Source of the DNA: Pilasporangium apinafurcum
Taxonomy: Eukaryota; Oomycota; Peronosporomycetes; Pythiales; Pythiaceae
Direction of reading: 5' to 3'
Assembly: GCA_001600495.1 (NCBI GenBank)
Contig: BCKE01000004.1
Span: forward strand, 38,299 to 102,298
DNA: 64,000 nucleotides
A program made the translations under genes and the position numbers. Positions 1-12,054 of this stretch are shown here, piece after piece; the first letter of the stretch is position 1, and every line of letters begins with the position of its first letter. The notes below the pieces were generated by a model, which ran no database searches, had not been told where the DNA came from, and saw nothing but the letters and a program-made list of their open reading frames with translations.

Positions 1-2126
1 ACGCCGCCGTCTCGGACGACAATCGACTCAAAGTGTGGGAAGTGGTGCGTTCACTTCAACAACTGCAGCAGTCTCTCTGTGATTGATTGAGCATGAATTG
101 GTTTAACTGGTTGATGTTTGTCATGTTTCGTAGAGTTTGGGATCTTTACAGCATGATCTAAAGGAGCGCGATCATCTCAGCTACAAATACACAGCTCTCG
201 CGTGGACGCAGCGTTCGCCACTGGTTGGTAGTTGCACTGATATTATTACAATTAGAAGTTTTGTTCTTATGCATGGAGGTTTATGGTGCTTAGCTGCTCA
301 AGAATGGCTCGAAACGCACCAAGTCGGCTGGCTTGGGTCTCATTGCATTGGGCACCAGTACAGGTGTGATCTTGCTATGGGATCTTCAAAAGGGAGAAGT
401 GGTGCAGCGGTTGTCGAGTGAGAAGGACAAGGACAGTCACGGTGCCGCTGTGCACGATCTCTGCTTCAACTCCCAAGGCACGCTGCTCTACTCGTGTTCC
501 AGTGAGAAGCACGTGCTTGAATGGAACGTTGCGGATGCATGTGTGGCGCGAAAGTTCCGCTGCGGAAGTGAAGGCGCCTCAAAAGTGGCGGTGTCTACAG
601 ACGACGCAGTTCTGGCGGTTGGCGGCACTGCCATTCGTACATTTGATTTGGCGTCAGGAAAGAAGGCGCGGAAACTCGTGGCGGGTATTTCGTCCACGGT
701 CAGTCAGCTTCTATTCTCCAAGTGCAATCGATTTCTCTTCTCTTCGACCGTGAGCGGACGCTTCATCAACATGTATGACCTCACGATTGACACGAATGAC
801 GAGCCGGCGCTCAATTTCTCCATGCCCAGTAGCGCCAGTGCGCTCTTTGTCCGGGTCACCACGCAGAGAAAGAAGACGGACCTGTTAGTCGGAGCGGTAT
901 CCACTACCGGATCCTTGTTTGTATGGACACAGAAGTACAAACAATCGACAGAGCCCTCGACAAAGCCAGTGGCCCCCAATACCAAGTCAATAGTGGCGGA
1001 TGGTGGCTCTGCTGGTATTTTATTTGCAGAAGAAAATGCAGAACAGGATAATGAACTGCTGATCGTGCGCGGATCAAATGTGAAGCCGATCTTTGAAAAG
1101 GTGTCGCTGTTAGACGACGCAGGCCAGTTGCGGGAAGAGCTGCCGTTCACGCCTGTCAGTGAACATTTGCTACTGGCGGATGGTGAGACATCGAACAAGA
1201 AGAAACAGAAAGTTGCGGAGGCCGCTGCGGAAAAAGAAAAGACCCATGTGCCCACACTGGCGGAGCGCAGTGGCCTGGCCAAGTCAATGGAGGTGATCGA
1301 TGCCTCGGGGTTTGAGGATTTACAGACGGACGATGGTGATAATGAGGATCAAGATGCAGATCTAACACTAGCTGAGCGTGTGGAAGCGCTTCGAGAACGC
1401 GTAGAAAGTGATCTGGCGGCAGAGCTCATGCGCGTGGAAGCAGCTGAACAGAATGCACCGAATGACAAGCCGGACGCGTCGTCGCTCTCGAGTGTCCTGG
1501 AGCAAGCGTTGCAGACGAAGGACAATGCCATGCTTGAATATTGTCTACGCACGCGCGACGCCAAAGTGATTGGTAACACGATTAAGCGTGTGTCGTCGGT
1601 GAAAGTACTGGAGCTATTGGAGATTTTGGTGATTAAGTTTGAGAAGAGTCCTGGACGATGTGGACGGCTGTGTCCGTGGATACGGTCGATCCTTCTTCAC
1701 CACACGGCGTATTTAATGACCCAACCGGACTTGGTGCAGAACCTCTCGGCGCTTTACCAGATCCTGGAAAATCGATTAAAGGTACATGACCAACTGCAGA
1801 AACTGGCGGGTCGACTTAGTTTAGTGATTGGACAAATCCACGAAGCGTCGCAGCATGGCAGTAGCGCCTCTGACGTCGAAGACGCTACCTCGGGAGACGC
1901 TCCTCGAGCTAAAATCGTCTATCGTGAAGGTAAGCAGCACAGCAAAATCTTGCTGTAATATGATAGAAGTAGAGGACACAATTTTGACCACTGTGCTGTG
2001 TTATTTCTCAATATGTTAGGTGAGGAAGAAAATACTACAGAACAAGATGATGCTGAAGAAGATGAAGAAGACGAGGAAGAAGAGGAGGGTGATGATGATG
2101 ATGATGACGATGATGACGAAGAATGA
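1..2126 (+). CDS. UTP5: WD40 / Utp12-domain U3 snoRNP protein (WDR43/UTP5-like), 5' partial
   Basis: The 5' end lies outside the window. Best exons: about 3-44 (WD blade ending RLKVWE), 134-223, 303-1929, 2020-2126. All junctions keep frame with GT/AG ends; the donor after base 223 (GTTGGT) is the least typical. Exon 3 holds further WD40-like blades (for example GVILLWDL near its start) and, from about 1465 to 1830, a helical Utp12/Dip2 domain recognisable by LEYCLRTRDAKVIGNTIKR and HHTAYLMTQPDL. The last exon encodes an almost purely Glu/Asp tail ending at the TGA at 2124. In yeast and animals this protein sits in the t-UTP part of the SSU processome and acts in rDNA transcription and 18S pre-rRNA processing in the nucleolus. 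The acidic tail fits a nucleolar protein. WD40 plus a single Utp12 domain also occurs in other UTPs, so the exact paralogue is less certain than the family. Confidence 0.85.
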
Positions 2127-2259
2127 GGCAACAAAGCGGCTGTATATATTACTTAATAGACAACGATTTGCTGGTGAGTCAGTTTGCACATTTATTTCTG
2201 GCTAGATGTTTTTAGCATTCGCTTTTCCATTTGAGGACATCAGATGAATTGAAAATACT

Positions 2260-3919
2260 ATGATGGACCCACCGTGCGTGTCTCCGACGTTCTGTCGACC
2301 GCAGCATGTGGATCGCGAGCGTCTTCGTTCAGTGTTGACTAACATTCAATACAGCGATGTGCGTTATCATGAGGCCGTGGTGGTCGCCACGAAAGCCACT
2401 CAAAAGAAATACCAGTTACTGGCGCTGGCATCTGAGGCGATTTATCTCTTCCCACTGACGAGTTTCTCTGTGAAACCACCAACACGCATCCCGCTTTCAT
2501 CGCTGAGAGCAGTAGAGCGCGTTTCACCCTCGCAAACAAAACAACAAAGCATGATGCTTCGGAATGAAAGCCAGCTCTTCCGCCTGGTCTCTGTAATGCC
2601 TAAACGTCAGCTAACACAGCCCAAACAAACAGGTGATGCGAGTGGTGGAGCTCTGTCTTCTCCGATTGTAGTTGTGGAGACAGAGTATTTCGTGAGTACG
2701 TTTGAGCCCGAGTCGCAGGCGTTTTTCTATATTTCACGATCGTTCCTCGTACAATTTCAGGTGCTTTTGACATTTATGAAATGGCTAAAATGAAATTAAT
2801 TAATGTGCATGTGTTTGGATTCAACAGAAAGAAGTTCTTTATCCACCGTCGTTGCATGAGGAAGTCCCTCTCCAGAGCGCGTTGGACTTGGAAAACTTGT
2901 TGAACACATTGACCATAGATGTTGTTGCCGAACGAGATGCATATCAACGCAGTCTGCTACTGAACGAGTTGGCCACCGCTGGAGTGCGCAGTCCACCATT
3001 GAAAAAGCTGTTTTTCGAGAATCGAACACCGTTTCCAACGTCAACGACAGTAGAAACTAACGTTACGATCTCCATCGGCTTTCCTGCGTTTCTCATCCAC
3101 GAGCTCCATCGATGTCTTCATGAGCTTCCACTAACAGAAGCGTCCAGCAATGCCATACTGGAGTATGTGTTGAGCATTCTGCTGTTGCTCTTTCACATGT
3201 GCTTCGACACGCATTTGCTCTCCGAGTGCCTCCGCTTTTTCCTCTCCTTGCCACTCGATCATTTGGCGACTCTATGTTTGGCGATTCCAGCAGCAGATAC
3301 TCCAGCAATCACACATCCTTACTCACCCTCGAAGAAAAAGAAGGATCAATCACATCGGGTGCTTCTGGAAGATGTTCTTGAGGCACAGGTCGCGCTGCTA
3401 CTGGAACTGGAGACACTGCAGCAAGAGGCGAATCTACTGGATCCGTCCTATTTCCATCGGCAACTGCCCTTGGCGCAGCTGTTAGTGGCTACACCGGGGT
3501 TCCCACAGTGGCTAAATAAACTCTGCAAGCGTGTGTGCATCTGCGTGTCTCGGGCACCAATGGAGCTTCCAGTTGATGTGCAATCAGCACACAGTGGGCG
3601 GAATAGCTCGATGTGGTCACTGAACTTATGGCGCAGCGTCACAATGTTAGATCTGCTGCTGCATTCCTCTAATGCGCAGAGCCATGTGGTCACATTGCTA
3701 TTGGATACACGAAGGGACTACATCAAGTAAGTACAAAGCAGAACGGTCTTCTCTCGGTGACGCTCTGAATCGATTGTTAACCTTGATCGTTTGGGTGTTT
3801 GTAGTTTGTACCTACGGAATCCTAGATTGATAGAGTTATTGGCTGCCAGCGACATTATGCATGTTGTGGATGCGGCAAAGAAACTTTTGTGGTTACTGGA
3901 GGTTATTCCTACTGATTAG
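2260..3919 (+). CDS. Unrecognised protein, possibly C12orf56-like
   Basis: Three exons: 2260-2760, 2828-3726 and 3805-3919, joined by GT-AG introns of 67 and 78 bases in phases 0 and 2. The product is about 504 residues. The first 160 residues are beta-rich and could be a PH/GRAM-like fold (speculative). The rest is helical and Leu-rich, with KKLFFENRTPF near the middle and a final exon reading LYLRNPRLIELLAASD. There is no signal peptide or membrane segment. The order of hydrophobic blocks, and the pattern of an LxxLL stretch before a final 'R-Y-I..L...P.L..L' block, resemble what I remember of the uncharacterised vertebrate C12orf56 family. That link is from memory and unverified. It ends tail to tail with CCDC40, 146 bases apart. 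Confidence 0.7.
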
Positions 3920-4065
3920 AAAATGGAAGCAGACAAGCCAACAGACGGGTGCGGATCCTACAAATGTGGTATTCAATGCATACAAAGCTAAACTAGCAAT
4001 TTCTAGTCTGCGAAGATATACCAACGAGTTTGTGCAGAAATTTTATTTATTAAATATCAAATCCA

Positions 4066-6825
4066 TCATGTCTGCGGTTCGTCAGCCAGCAACTGCACGC
4101 GCGTCAATACTTCATTCAAGTGCGGATTTTGTGTCTGCAATTGGGTGATGATCTCTTTTATTTTCTCCAGTGCTGTTTGCGCCTTCATCAGCTCTTCCTT
4201 CGCCTTTGTATCATCTAATTGGCTGTTGCTGTTAGCTTTGCACATGGCCTCGAAACGCTTCACAAGCCGTAACTTACGCGCTTCGGCGTCGATGTATCGC
4301 TGTTTCTCGTAAAGCGCATTGTTGATTGCGCGTTGAAGCTCCACACCACGCTCTTCGTCCACTTTCAGCTCCGCCATGGCTTTCTCAAGCTGGAACGACA
4401 CGTCCTCGCAGCTCACGAGCTTGTGTTTGATCTGTTTATCCATCTTGATCCCGTCCTTCTCAGCCTTGCGCAAATTGTTCTGCAAAGTTGACACCTTAGT
4501 GGTTAGCGCCGCATACGTTAGCTCAGCGTCTTTCTTGCTCCGCCCGCGCAGCGCAATGAGATCGCGCTTGTGAATCGCCTGCTCCATGTCCTGCAACATC
4601 TGCTCCTGATGGCGCTGCAGCGCCTCCAACCGCAGGCGCATGCGGTGAATTTCTTTCTCCATGCTGCGTGCCTCTGCCTGCCCAACCTCCGGATCCAATG
4701 CTGCCTGTGTTTCCTTCTCCAATTGGATTTTCTTTTCCCAGAGCATGATCTGTCGCTCGACCTCAACAATTTTGTCCAGAATGTCCTGCTTCTCCGTCTT
4801 AAGCGCCGTGGCCAAGCGCTCCATCTGAATCGATTCTGCCTCCAGCTCCTTCAGTTCCGCCTTGAACTGCAGTTCTAATCCGTGGTTCATATTGACCAGC
4901 TCTTGCTGGCGGCTGCTGTTCTTCGCAATGAGCTCATTTAGCTTGACTGTGTCGTTATGCATAGCGCCAATACCTGTGCGCAGCTCCTTAACATCTTTCT
5001 TCATCGTGACAAGGTCATTTTGTAGCCGCAGTTGCTTCTGCTCCAATACACTCGTTTTACTCTTGAGCTCCTGGTTTTTCTCACCAATTTCCTGCGTCTC
5101 CGCTGACAGATTCACAAGCGCTGTCTGTGTTTGCAGCCACTCCTTCTGCTTGCTCACGTTGTCGCCGCGCACAGTCGCCGTCTCCTTGACGAGATTTTTT
5201 ATCGTTGCCTCGAGTGGCCCTGTATTCTCGTCCTCCATGCGCGACACCAGCTGCTCGTATTTCTTGTTGAGTCGGTCTAGTCGCAGCATCTTCTTCTCAA
5301 TCTCGTCATTCCGCTGTCGAATTTCGAGCTCCAGCTTCTCCACTTGAATGTCTTCGTGTTTGAGTTCGGTTACCAGTTTCTCCTGGGTCTCCTCCAGCTG
5401 TACCGCGTGTGCTTGGACATTGAGGATATCGACACTCACGCGCGCCATTTCGTTATTCAGGTTCGCCAGTGCGATTTCCTTCTCATGAATGGTTGTCTGA
5501 ATCTTCTGGGCTTCCTTGGTGAGGTTGTTGGCAGCTTTGTTGACCGTCGTCTGCGCGTTCTTCTGCGCCGCAATCTGGTCTTCCAGCGCGTGTCGCTCAC
5601 GCTGTGTCGTCTCCAAATGTGTCTGCACTTGCGTCGTCTCTAACTCCAATTTCTTAGCATCAGTTTGCACTTTGGTTGTCTGTGCTTCAGTTTGTCGGAG
5701 TGATTTTGTCAGCATCTCATGTCGCTCGGCCAGCCGATCGTGCTCCTGACGCAAAGATGCAATCTGCTCCTCGACGAAGCGGATTTCGGCATTGAACCGT
5801 TCGATGGTCGCCACGAGCGTCTCATGCTGGGCCTGCGCCTTCTCAATCGAGATCTTGTAACCACGCACTTCGGATGAAAGCGCCAAATCTTCTTCATTAA
5901 CATTAGAAATCGCCGCTTGTGTGGCCTGGAGTGCTTGATCACGCTGTTGCATACCGATAAGCGAGCTCTTCCACTGCTGCAGTAACTGCTTCTTCTCGAA
6001 AGCGATAGCCTCCATCTGACTCGCCGCATCACGCAGCGTTTCCTCTGCTGACGCTGTCTCAAGTTTTTGCGATTTCAATTGCGCAACGTTCACATCGATC
6101 TGCTCACGCAAAGACTTGATCTGCTCGTTCAAGCTGTCAATATAAAGATCCTGCTTGACTTTGTCCTTCTCCATGTTAGTCATAGTTTCCTCAGCTTTTT
6201 GTGCGGCACGTTGTGTTCGCGCAATCTCTTTCTTCATTTCTTCATTGTATTTCTCCACCTGCCGCAGCGTGGCATTGAGTGAATCCAGCTCGCTTTGTGT
6301 CTTGTACAAGTGGCTCTTGTTCTTCTCTAATTGTAGCTTCTTTTGGTTGACAGCCTCCTTCCATTCGTCCAACTGGTCCTCTGACGCAAAGCGCGCCTCG
6401 TGGACGATGTTGAGTTTGCGATGTGACGCCTCGAGTGCCATCTGCAACTGCGCAAGCTGTTGTTGCACGCCATACAGCGATACACCAACATCCTCTCGGG
6501 ACTGCTTGATACGCTTTAGCTCCTCTTCTTTTTCTCGCAACTCGAGAGTGATGCGTGTGTCGTTGCCCACCAACTGATCGTACAAGACCTTTTGGATCCG
6601 CTGCATGCGTGCATGGCGACCCATGTCGACAATTGTCTGTGTGGAATCGCCTTCTTCCTCTTCCGCTTCATCATCGTCATCATCGTCCTCGTCGTCTTCT
6701 TCATCCTCGTGGATATTACTGCCCACTGGCTCAGTTTCTTGTTGCTTCCGTACTGGTTCTCGTCCGTGTCGCTGGGCGGCTGGTACTGGCGGCTGTGCCT
6801 GTTCGGCGACTGCTACCTGTGCCAT
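4066..6825 (-). CDS. CCDC40: Axonemal ruler coiled-coil protein CCDC40 (FAP172)
   Basis: Intronless, 919 residues. The first ATG is at 6825; the frame is open a little further upstream only through a TTG. An acidic, low-complexity N-terminus (about residues 30-60) is followed by nearly continuous heptad-type coiled coil to the C-terminus. Family marks are visible: a DVGVSLYGVQQQLAQLQ block near residue 120, QDLYIDSLNEQ near residue 230 and QQWKSSLIGMQQRDQA near residue 290, which match the conserved head of CCDC40. With CCDC39 this protein forms the 96-nm ruler on doublet microtubules that positions radial spokes, inner dynein arms and the N-DRC, so the organism should build motile flagella (zoospores). 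Another long coiled-coil protein is excluded by these motifs rather than by the coil itself. Confidence 0.9.
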   Translation of the reverse strand: MAQVAVAEQAQPPVPAAQRHGREPVRKQQETEPVGSNIHEDEEDDEDDDDDDEAEEEEGDSTQTIVDMGRHARMQRIQKVLYDQLVGNDTRITLELREKEEELKRIKQSREDVGVSLYGVQQQLAQLQMALEASHRKLNIVHEARFASEDQLDEWKEAVNQKKLQLEKNKSHLYKTQSELDSLNATLRQVEKYNEEMKKEIARTQRAAQKAEETMTNMEKDKVKQDLYIDSLNEQIKSLREQIDVNVAQLKSQKLETASAEETLRDAASQMEAIAFEKKQLLQQWKSSLIGMQQRDQALQATQAAISNVNEEDLALSSEVRGYKISIEKAQAQHETLVATIERFNAEIRFVEEQIASLRQEHDRLAERHEMLTKSLRQTEAQTTKVQTDAKKLELETTQVQTHLETTQRERHALEDQIAAQKNAQTTVNKAANNLTKEAQKIQTTIHEKEIALANLNNEMARVSVDILNVQAHAVQLEETQEKLVTELKHEDIQVEKLELEIRQRNDEIEKKMLRLDRLNKKYEQLVSRMEDENTGPLEATIKNLVKETATVRGDNVSKQKEWLQTQTALVNLSAETQEIGEKNQELKSKTSVLEQKQLRLQNDLVTMKKDVKELRTGIGAMHNDTVKLNELIAKNSSRQQELVNMNHGLELQFKAELKELEAESIQMERLATALKTEKQDILDKIVEVERQIMLWEKKIQLEKETQAALDPEVGQAEARSMEKEIHRMRLRLEALQRHQEQMLQDMEQAIHKRDLIALRGRSKKDAELTYAALTTKVSTLQNNLRKAEKDGIKMDKQIKHKLVSCEDVSFQLEKAMAELKVDEERGVELQRAINNALYEKQRYIDAEARKLRLVKRFEAMCKANSNSQLDDTKAKEELMKAQTALEKIKEIITQLQTQNPHLNEVLTRVQLLADEPQT

Positions 6826-8506
6826 CTTCGTAGTCAAAAGTGATCTAGTTGTCGCTTTTGCTCAGTAAGAGCAGTGCGGCAGAAAGAGATAGATAACTAG
6901 TGTGCCGTTTCAAGTCCTGAAGTTGATGTGCTGTAGCCATTTATAGCGCGTTTCTCACACATCGATCATTCATTAGTCTTGCGATTTGTCAACGGCCTTT
7001 CATTTCGCTAAACTATACGATACAAAGCCCAAGTAATGGCTTAAAAAGAATTCTAGAGCAATACGGTGAGCCTTCGTTGAGCAGGAGCTTGTTCTGCTAG
7101 TCTCCATAGTATCTTGAAACCCGTGACTTGCGATAGCGTTGATGATACTAGCTCGATAGATTCAATTGAAATGTCCAATCCGTCTTCATGGAGAAGTAGA
7201 TACCGTATGTGCGCATCAAAGGTGTGTAGAATACCAAAACCAATCTGAATCACATATTAAAATTGATTCGTGGCATTCAATGTGAAGCGATCATCATGCC
7301 TCAAAAAGTTCTTAAGGTATTAACAGCCATTGCGTTGACGACTTCGCTGAATACGCACTACGAATTCTTGTTGTATTTGTTATTTGACCTGCAATCGACA
7401 GGAGATAAATATAGTGCTGTGAGCTCTTCCATAGTGGACAACATATTCGGAAAATCAATTCGGGTGACACATTGTGATAGGATCAAGATGCATTATAGTC
7501 AACTTGAACCCAGTTGCCAAGAGCATCGCTATCGATGGAGGTCACATTTTCTTAGTGTGGATTTTGAATCAAAAGCGTCCTCATAAAGTAATTCACTCAG
7601 CGGTTTACCATAAGAGGTTGGTTGGTGTTACCATTTAAAATCATGTCGGGATGAGGATCTAAAGAGCAATACTTGACGAATCCTTGCTGTGTATTTGTAG
7701 TGCAAACTAATGAAACAACGCACATATTCACACGCAAAAAAGTTTGAGTGTTTGGTATACAATGACCATCATACTTTTTTAATGTTGTTGCGATATCGGT
7801 GAAAGAGCGCTATTTCCTGCCGAATCTGAGTGGGTTTCTGCTTAATATAAACCCATAAATAAACCCTTACCATCGATTGATGTAGCGGACTGGAATATTG
7901 AGGTGTAGCGTTTTTCACCACAGGATGGAGGAAATCATTGTCAACACAATTATAATACAATCTTGCACAGTCCCTGCTCTGTATTTTCGTTAATACAAAC
8001 GAGTCACCATTATCGCGAATGGATTGTTGACGATCCAAGTGTTTCTCGATGGAAAAGGCAGACACGACCACCAATAGGGCATTTGAAGTCGTATTCGCAT
8101 TCGCAGGTGCTTGACCCGATATTTGCCTTGTTGCTGTTGTTTCTACGATCTTGGGTGGATGGTCTCGAAAATGCAAAATGAAATCGTTTCTCACACGTCG
8201 CAGTTTTGAACCCATCACAAAATGAAGTGAACCACATCATTATATCAGAAATAAAATATCAAAAAAAGGTATAATAAATTTCTTAAAATCATAAAGAGGT
8301 GATTTGCGAAGGAGGTACGTGACGATCACTCGCTTCGAAGTTTATTCCGGACAGACAGACGGACGAAGAAGAAGCAGCAGCAGCGGAAGGCCAAAGAAGA
8401 AGAAGAACAGGACGGTTTGCGACCCACGAGCGCAGGAGCAAACGAGCGACTGGACAACCGAACGAACGATTAAGAGACATATCTTCTCCCTCTTCCCGTT
8501 GACAAG
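6826..8506. other. Long spacer with no resolved gene
   Basis: This 1.7 kb lies between the divergent starts of CCDC40 and the PH/RGS gene and should hold both promoters. Short open stretches exist on both strands: 7053-7253 (-), 7263-7586 (+) and 7769-8218 (-). None resembles a known family, and I could not join them into a phase-consistent gene. On the minus strand a fragment reading ALGNWVQVDYNAS near 7500-7545 looks exon-like but has no supported partners. The last 150 bases contain GACAGACAGACG and GAAGAAG-rich sequence, consistent with the 5' leader of the gene starting at 8507. Confidence 0.4.
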
Positions 8507-10940
8507 ATGGACTTTCACCCCGCGCTTGATTCGCTCGAGGAAGTTCAGGAGGGTGAAGAGGTTCATTCGCTCTACACCCCCACTAATTTGCAAGACCTGA
8601 CAGACGACTACGATCAGCCCCATTATCAGCAACAATCATATAGACTGAAACAACAGCAACCGTACGGTCTTGACGGTCCTATACAGCGTACAGGGACGAC
8701 TGCCAGCTCCAGTGACATCGACGACGACCTCGAGCAGCTCCAACTGGAGACCAAGATGGTCGTTTCCTCCTCCACTCACACGAGCGGCATCCCGCTGTCG
8801 CCACATCTGCAGCCCGCAAATGTTCTGGCTCTGTCATCGCGTATCAATGCGTCTAATTCCCCTGCAACGCTGCGGCGTCCTAACAGCAGCAAGAGTCTTA
8901 CACAAACTGCCGCCTACGAGCGCAAGCGAGGCGTCTTAGGACGCGCTGCTAAAACCTCTGCGGAAGAACGCACGGGGTTCGCACGTATTTATTTTGAAAA
9001 CCAGAGCTTTACATCCTCTACGGTATTTAAGCTCTTCAACAACACAACTGTGTTAGAGGTAAGAGCTGATGGTTCTTAGTCATGCCGTGATAAATGGGTG
9101 CGAACAGTTGAGTCATAGCTAAAACGATGCAGGTTCGCAAGTCGATGGCGAATAAAATTAAGATCCTGCCTGCAGATTTTGCGTATTACGCAATTGTTGT
9201 AGTGTTCCCCAGCGATAATGGTGATGGCCATAATATGGGCTCTATGTTATCACAGGCGTTTACATTTTTAACGTGTTTTTCTTCTCGCTTTTCGTGTTTT
9301 AGCTGGATCATTATCGGCGCGAACGCTGCGTGATGAAGAGTTGATTCTTCCTCTAGTGGAAAAGCTGAATCGAGCGCGTTCGACGACGGCCGAGTCAGAC
9401 GATATGTTGGGGATGGTGCGCGCGAAACCCAAGCACCGATCTCGGCCTCCAGTCAAATTTGTGCTTAAGGTCCATTTCCTCTTTTCCAGACCGACAGTGT
9501 CTTTTCCTATGTCTACATTGCGATCATTTACTCACATGCACATGATGAACATTGTTAATTGGATAGGATGTTCGTGGAGCTCCATTAGATTTGGACGAAG
9601 ATACCGTGAAGAAAGCCACCACAGAGGTCACACAGGCTCTGAATTTTCCTGTTTTATTGGGGAAGGTATGTGGAATTAGTGTTCGCTGAGGAGTGAAGAT
9701 AGACGAGTTGAACGGCTGGTATGTAATTGTGATGGATGGCACATAGGGTGTTCACTCGGGATATCTCCAGAAAGCGAGTGTCAAAGATTCCAATGTGTGG
9801 CGAAAGCGGTGGTTCATCGTCAAGGTGAGACGAACTATTTAAGAAAAGACGAGTTAATGTTTGGTTGCTGAATGCATCATTGGCTGATGTGTGTGGATCA
9901 TATGTTTCTGTCAGGGAGATCAACTGTTATACTGCAAATCGTCATCCAACCAACGCGATGTGACGGGCATTAGTTTGCTTAACGCGTACCTAGCCAAGGC
10001 GCGGCCAGAAGTCGTAAGTAATCTAATTTTGTCATTTATTTTGCTGATGTTCTATCAAGCGTAACACGTAATGCTGATTTTGTCGACAGAGTGTTCCATT
10101 TTCGTTTGAGCTTCGCACACCGCGTCGTATTTATCAGGTAAAATACTTTGTGTTCGTGCCACTGCCACGCGATGATACACCGAATGGTCTCACTTGATAT
10201 TCATTGGGAACAGCTCTGCGCAAACAGCAAAGAAGAAATGGTTGCGTGGATCCACGCGTTACATGTGCAAATTGGTATCTCCAGCGAGAACCACCGGCTT
10301 TACGAGGCAGAAATTATGATCACAGAAGACGTAAGTACTCATTTCAACTACATTTCTGAAAATTTAAATTCTGACAGCTGCATTTTGCGACGTTGTCATT
10401 CAGGCGGTAACTCGAAGTGAAGAGGAATCTTATGTCTCCCCACTGGCCGAGCCGTCGTTGTTGCAACGTGTCCTCTCTCGCGAAGACACGCTTAAGATCT
10501 TCCGCGATTTTGTGAATTCAACCAGCGCGCAGATGCTACTAGACACTTGGATTGAGTGTGAACATTTCCGACGGAGCTGCATCGCCCGAGAGAATGGTCT
10601 GCTTACCAGTTCTAGTAATGGGACGCGTCGAACTGCAAAAGATGAATGGGAGCATCTTCGAGCTATCGTGCGAGGTATCCAATCTCTGTCCATGATACAG
10701 ACCGAGGAAATTATGCAGCTTCGTCAGTCTTTTCAGTCGGAACAACTCAGTCGACGACTCAGTCTTGCCCTGCATTCTGACGTTGGTTCGCAGAGTAATA
10801 CCGAATATCCTCGCGTAGAATTGATTGCACCCATCCACCAGAAGATTTTTGAAGCCATCGAAGCAGGTCCTTTTCAGCAATTTCTCCTTCAGAACGGCTA
10901 TCGTTTACTTTTGGAGCGAATAATCGGTTGTATCGCGTGA
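8507..10940 (+). CDS. RA-like / PH / RGS domain signalling protein
   Basis: Nine exons: 8507-9058, 9133-9220, 9303-9469, 9567-9665, 9747-9824, 9915-10013, 10090-10137, 10214-10330 and 10404-10940. Total 1785 bases, 594 residues, every junction in phase. Residues 1-160 are polar and disordered. About 160-290 resembles a Ras-association/ubiquitin-like fold (VFKLFNNTTVLEVRKSM, then RTLRDEELILPLVEKL), as found before PH domains in Grb/RIAM proteins. Residues about 303-405 are a PH domain (GYLQKASVKDSNVWRKRWFI to MVAWIHALHV). Residues about 430-565 are RGS-like: SREDTLKIFRDFVNSTSA, WIECEHFRR, and an end reading GPFQQFLLQNGY. Expected role: membrane-recruited GTPase-accelerating or scaffolding protein for heterotrimeric G-alpha. 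The RA call is weaker than PH and RGS. Confidence 0.85.
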
Positions 10941-11239
10941 TTTCAGAGTCTGTGTGCATTGGACACGAATGTGGAAGCAAGTGTTAATGCGTGAATCTCA
11001 CTATTTTGTTTCACCTTTGCTGTTCGGTAATTAAAATCAATACAAGGGATGCGTGCCAATCTCAAATCATTCTTGAAGAATGTTCCTATGTTTTCCGTCT
11101 AGTCATGTGATCATAAATGACAACTTGCAAATATTCCTTTGTCTTTATCTCTGTTCGTGTCGAATTATCTCCAGGATTTGCCTGTTAGTACAAAGCATTG
11201 TTTGAGATTCAAGACAGTTAAATTATCAACAAATATCTT

Positions 11240-11939
11240 TCAAAATACTTTTGGATCGACATTGACGACTTTCCGGTCCCGCTTGTTTTTAAACAGCAGT
11301 CCAGCATCACTGTCGGCGATCACTTGAAAATTCGGGGTGGAATTTGACGTTGATGTTTGCGTTTCCCAATTGTAGTAACTCAAATCCGACGACTTTGGGA
11401 GAAGTTTTTTCTTCCGCTCAAAATACGGCTCGAAGGGTTCAGTTTTTAGTCGCAGTGCATAATCGATGTATCCGCTGATTTCCTGCCCTTTGGCATTCTT
11501 ATCGCGAATAAAGATGATACACTTTTCACGGCATATCACCAGCGATTGTTAATATGATAAGCACTCCAATGGACATAAGGATGCTAACCTCACTCACCGT
11601 TAATTTCCCATTACGAACGAGATCTTCTCGACTTGCTAGTGCAGTCAGGAACGGATATTGTGACAAATCTTTGCCTGCACTTGCCAACTGTTTTGGTGCA
11701 TTCGTTTTCTGAGCGTTCCGCTCTCGTTCTGCTCTCTTACGAGCCTCAAAATCATCTCTACGCAACGTTTCACCCGAACCTCGATAACCGAGTTCGACCA
11801 GCTGCCGCGCAAGATCCTCATCTTCAAGGTAAAACAGATCAGTCTCTGTCAGTTGCGAATCCAAATAATCTTCGTATGTAGCAAACTGGTCCAAAGATTC
11901 ATTTGCATATTGGTAATCTTGAGAGTCATGCTCTGCCAT
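11240..11939 (-). CDS. CFAP299: Cilia- and flagella-associated protein 299
   Basis: Two exons, 11598-11939 and 11240-11521, joined in phase 0 across a 76-base GT-AG intron; 207 residues. The fusion across the splice reads [17 protein letters not shown] then [20 protein letters not shown], followed by [20 protein letters not shown] and the conserved end [17 protein letters not shown]. These are diagnostic of the C4orf22/CFAP299 family (DUF4464), whose members are found in flagellated eukaryotes and associated with axonemes and sperm flagella; the molecular role is poorly known. The length is close to that of animal homologues. It lies a few kilobases from CCDC40 in the same orientation. Confidence 0.93.
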
Positions 11940-12054
11940 CTCGTTAGCTCTAAGCTCGTTTTATGCGCACTTCTTCAACGGGGTTATTTATACCTTCGAT
12001 GCATTAGAGGACAAAAACACGAAGATGACCCTTGGACAGCTACAGGCAGGTTTC

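Noticed and set aside
2020-2205. Lys/Met-rich open frame on the plus strand and Ser-only frame on the minus strand over the acidic repeat
   Set aside because: Both are shadows of the GAA/GAT-rich tail of the WD40/Utp12 gene, which splices into this region in another frame.
7263-7586. Plus-strand open frame of 107 codons containing DNIFGKSIRV, and minus-strand GNWVQVDY nearby, both faintly like pieces of a Nup35 RRM fold
   Set aside because: The two pieces are on opposite strands and stop codons interrupt the minus-strand frame. The likeness is probably chance.
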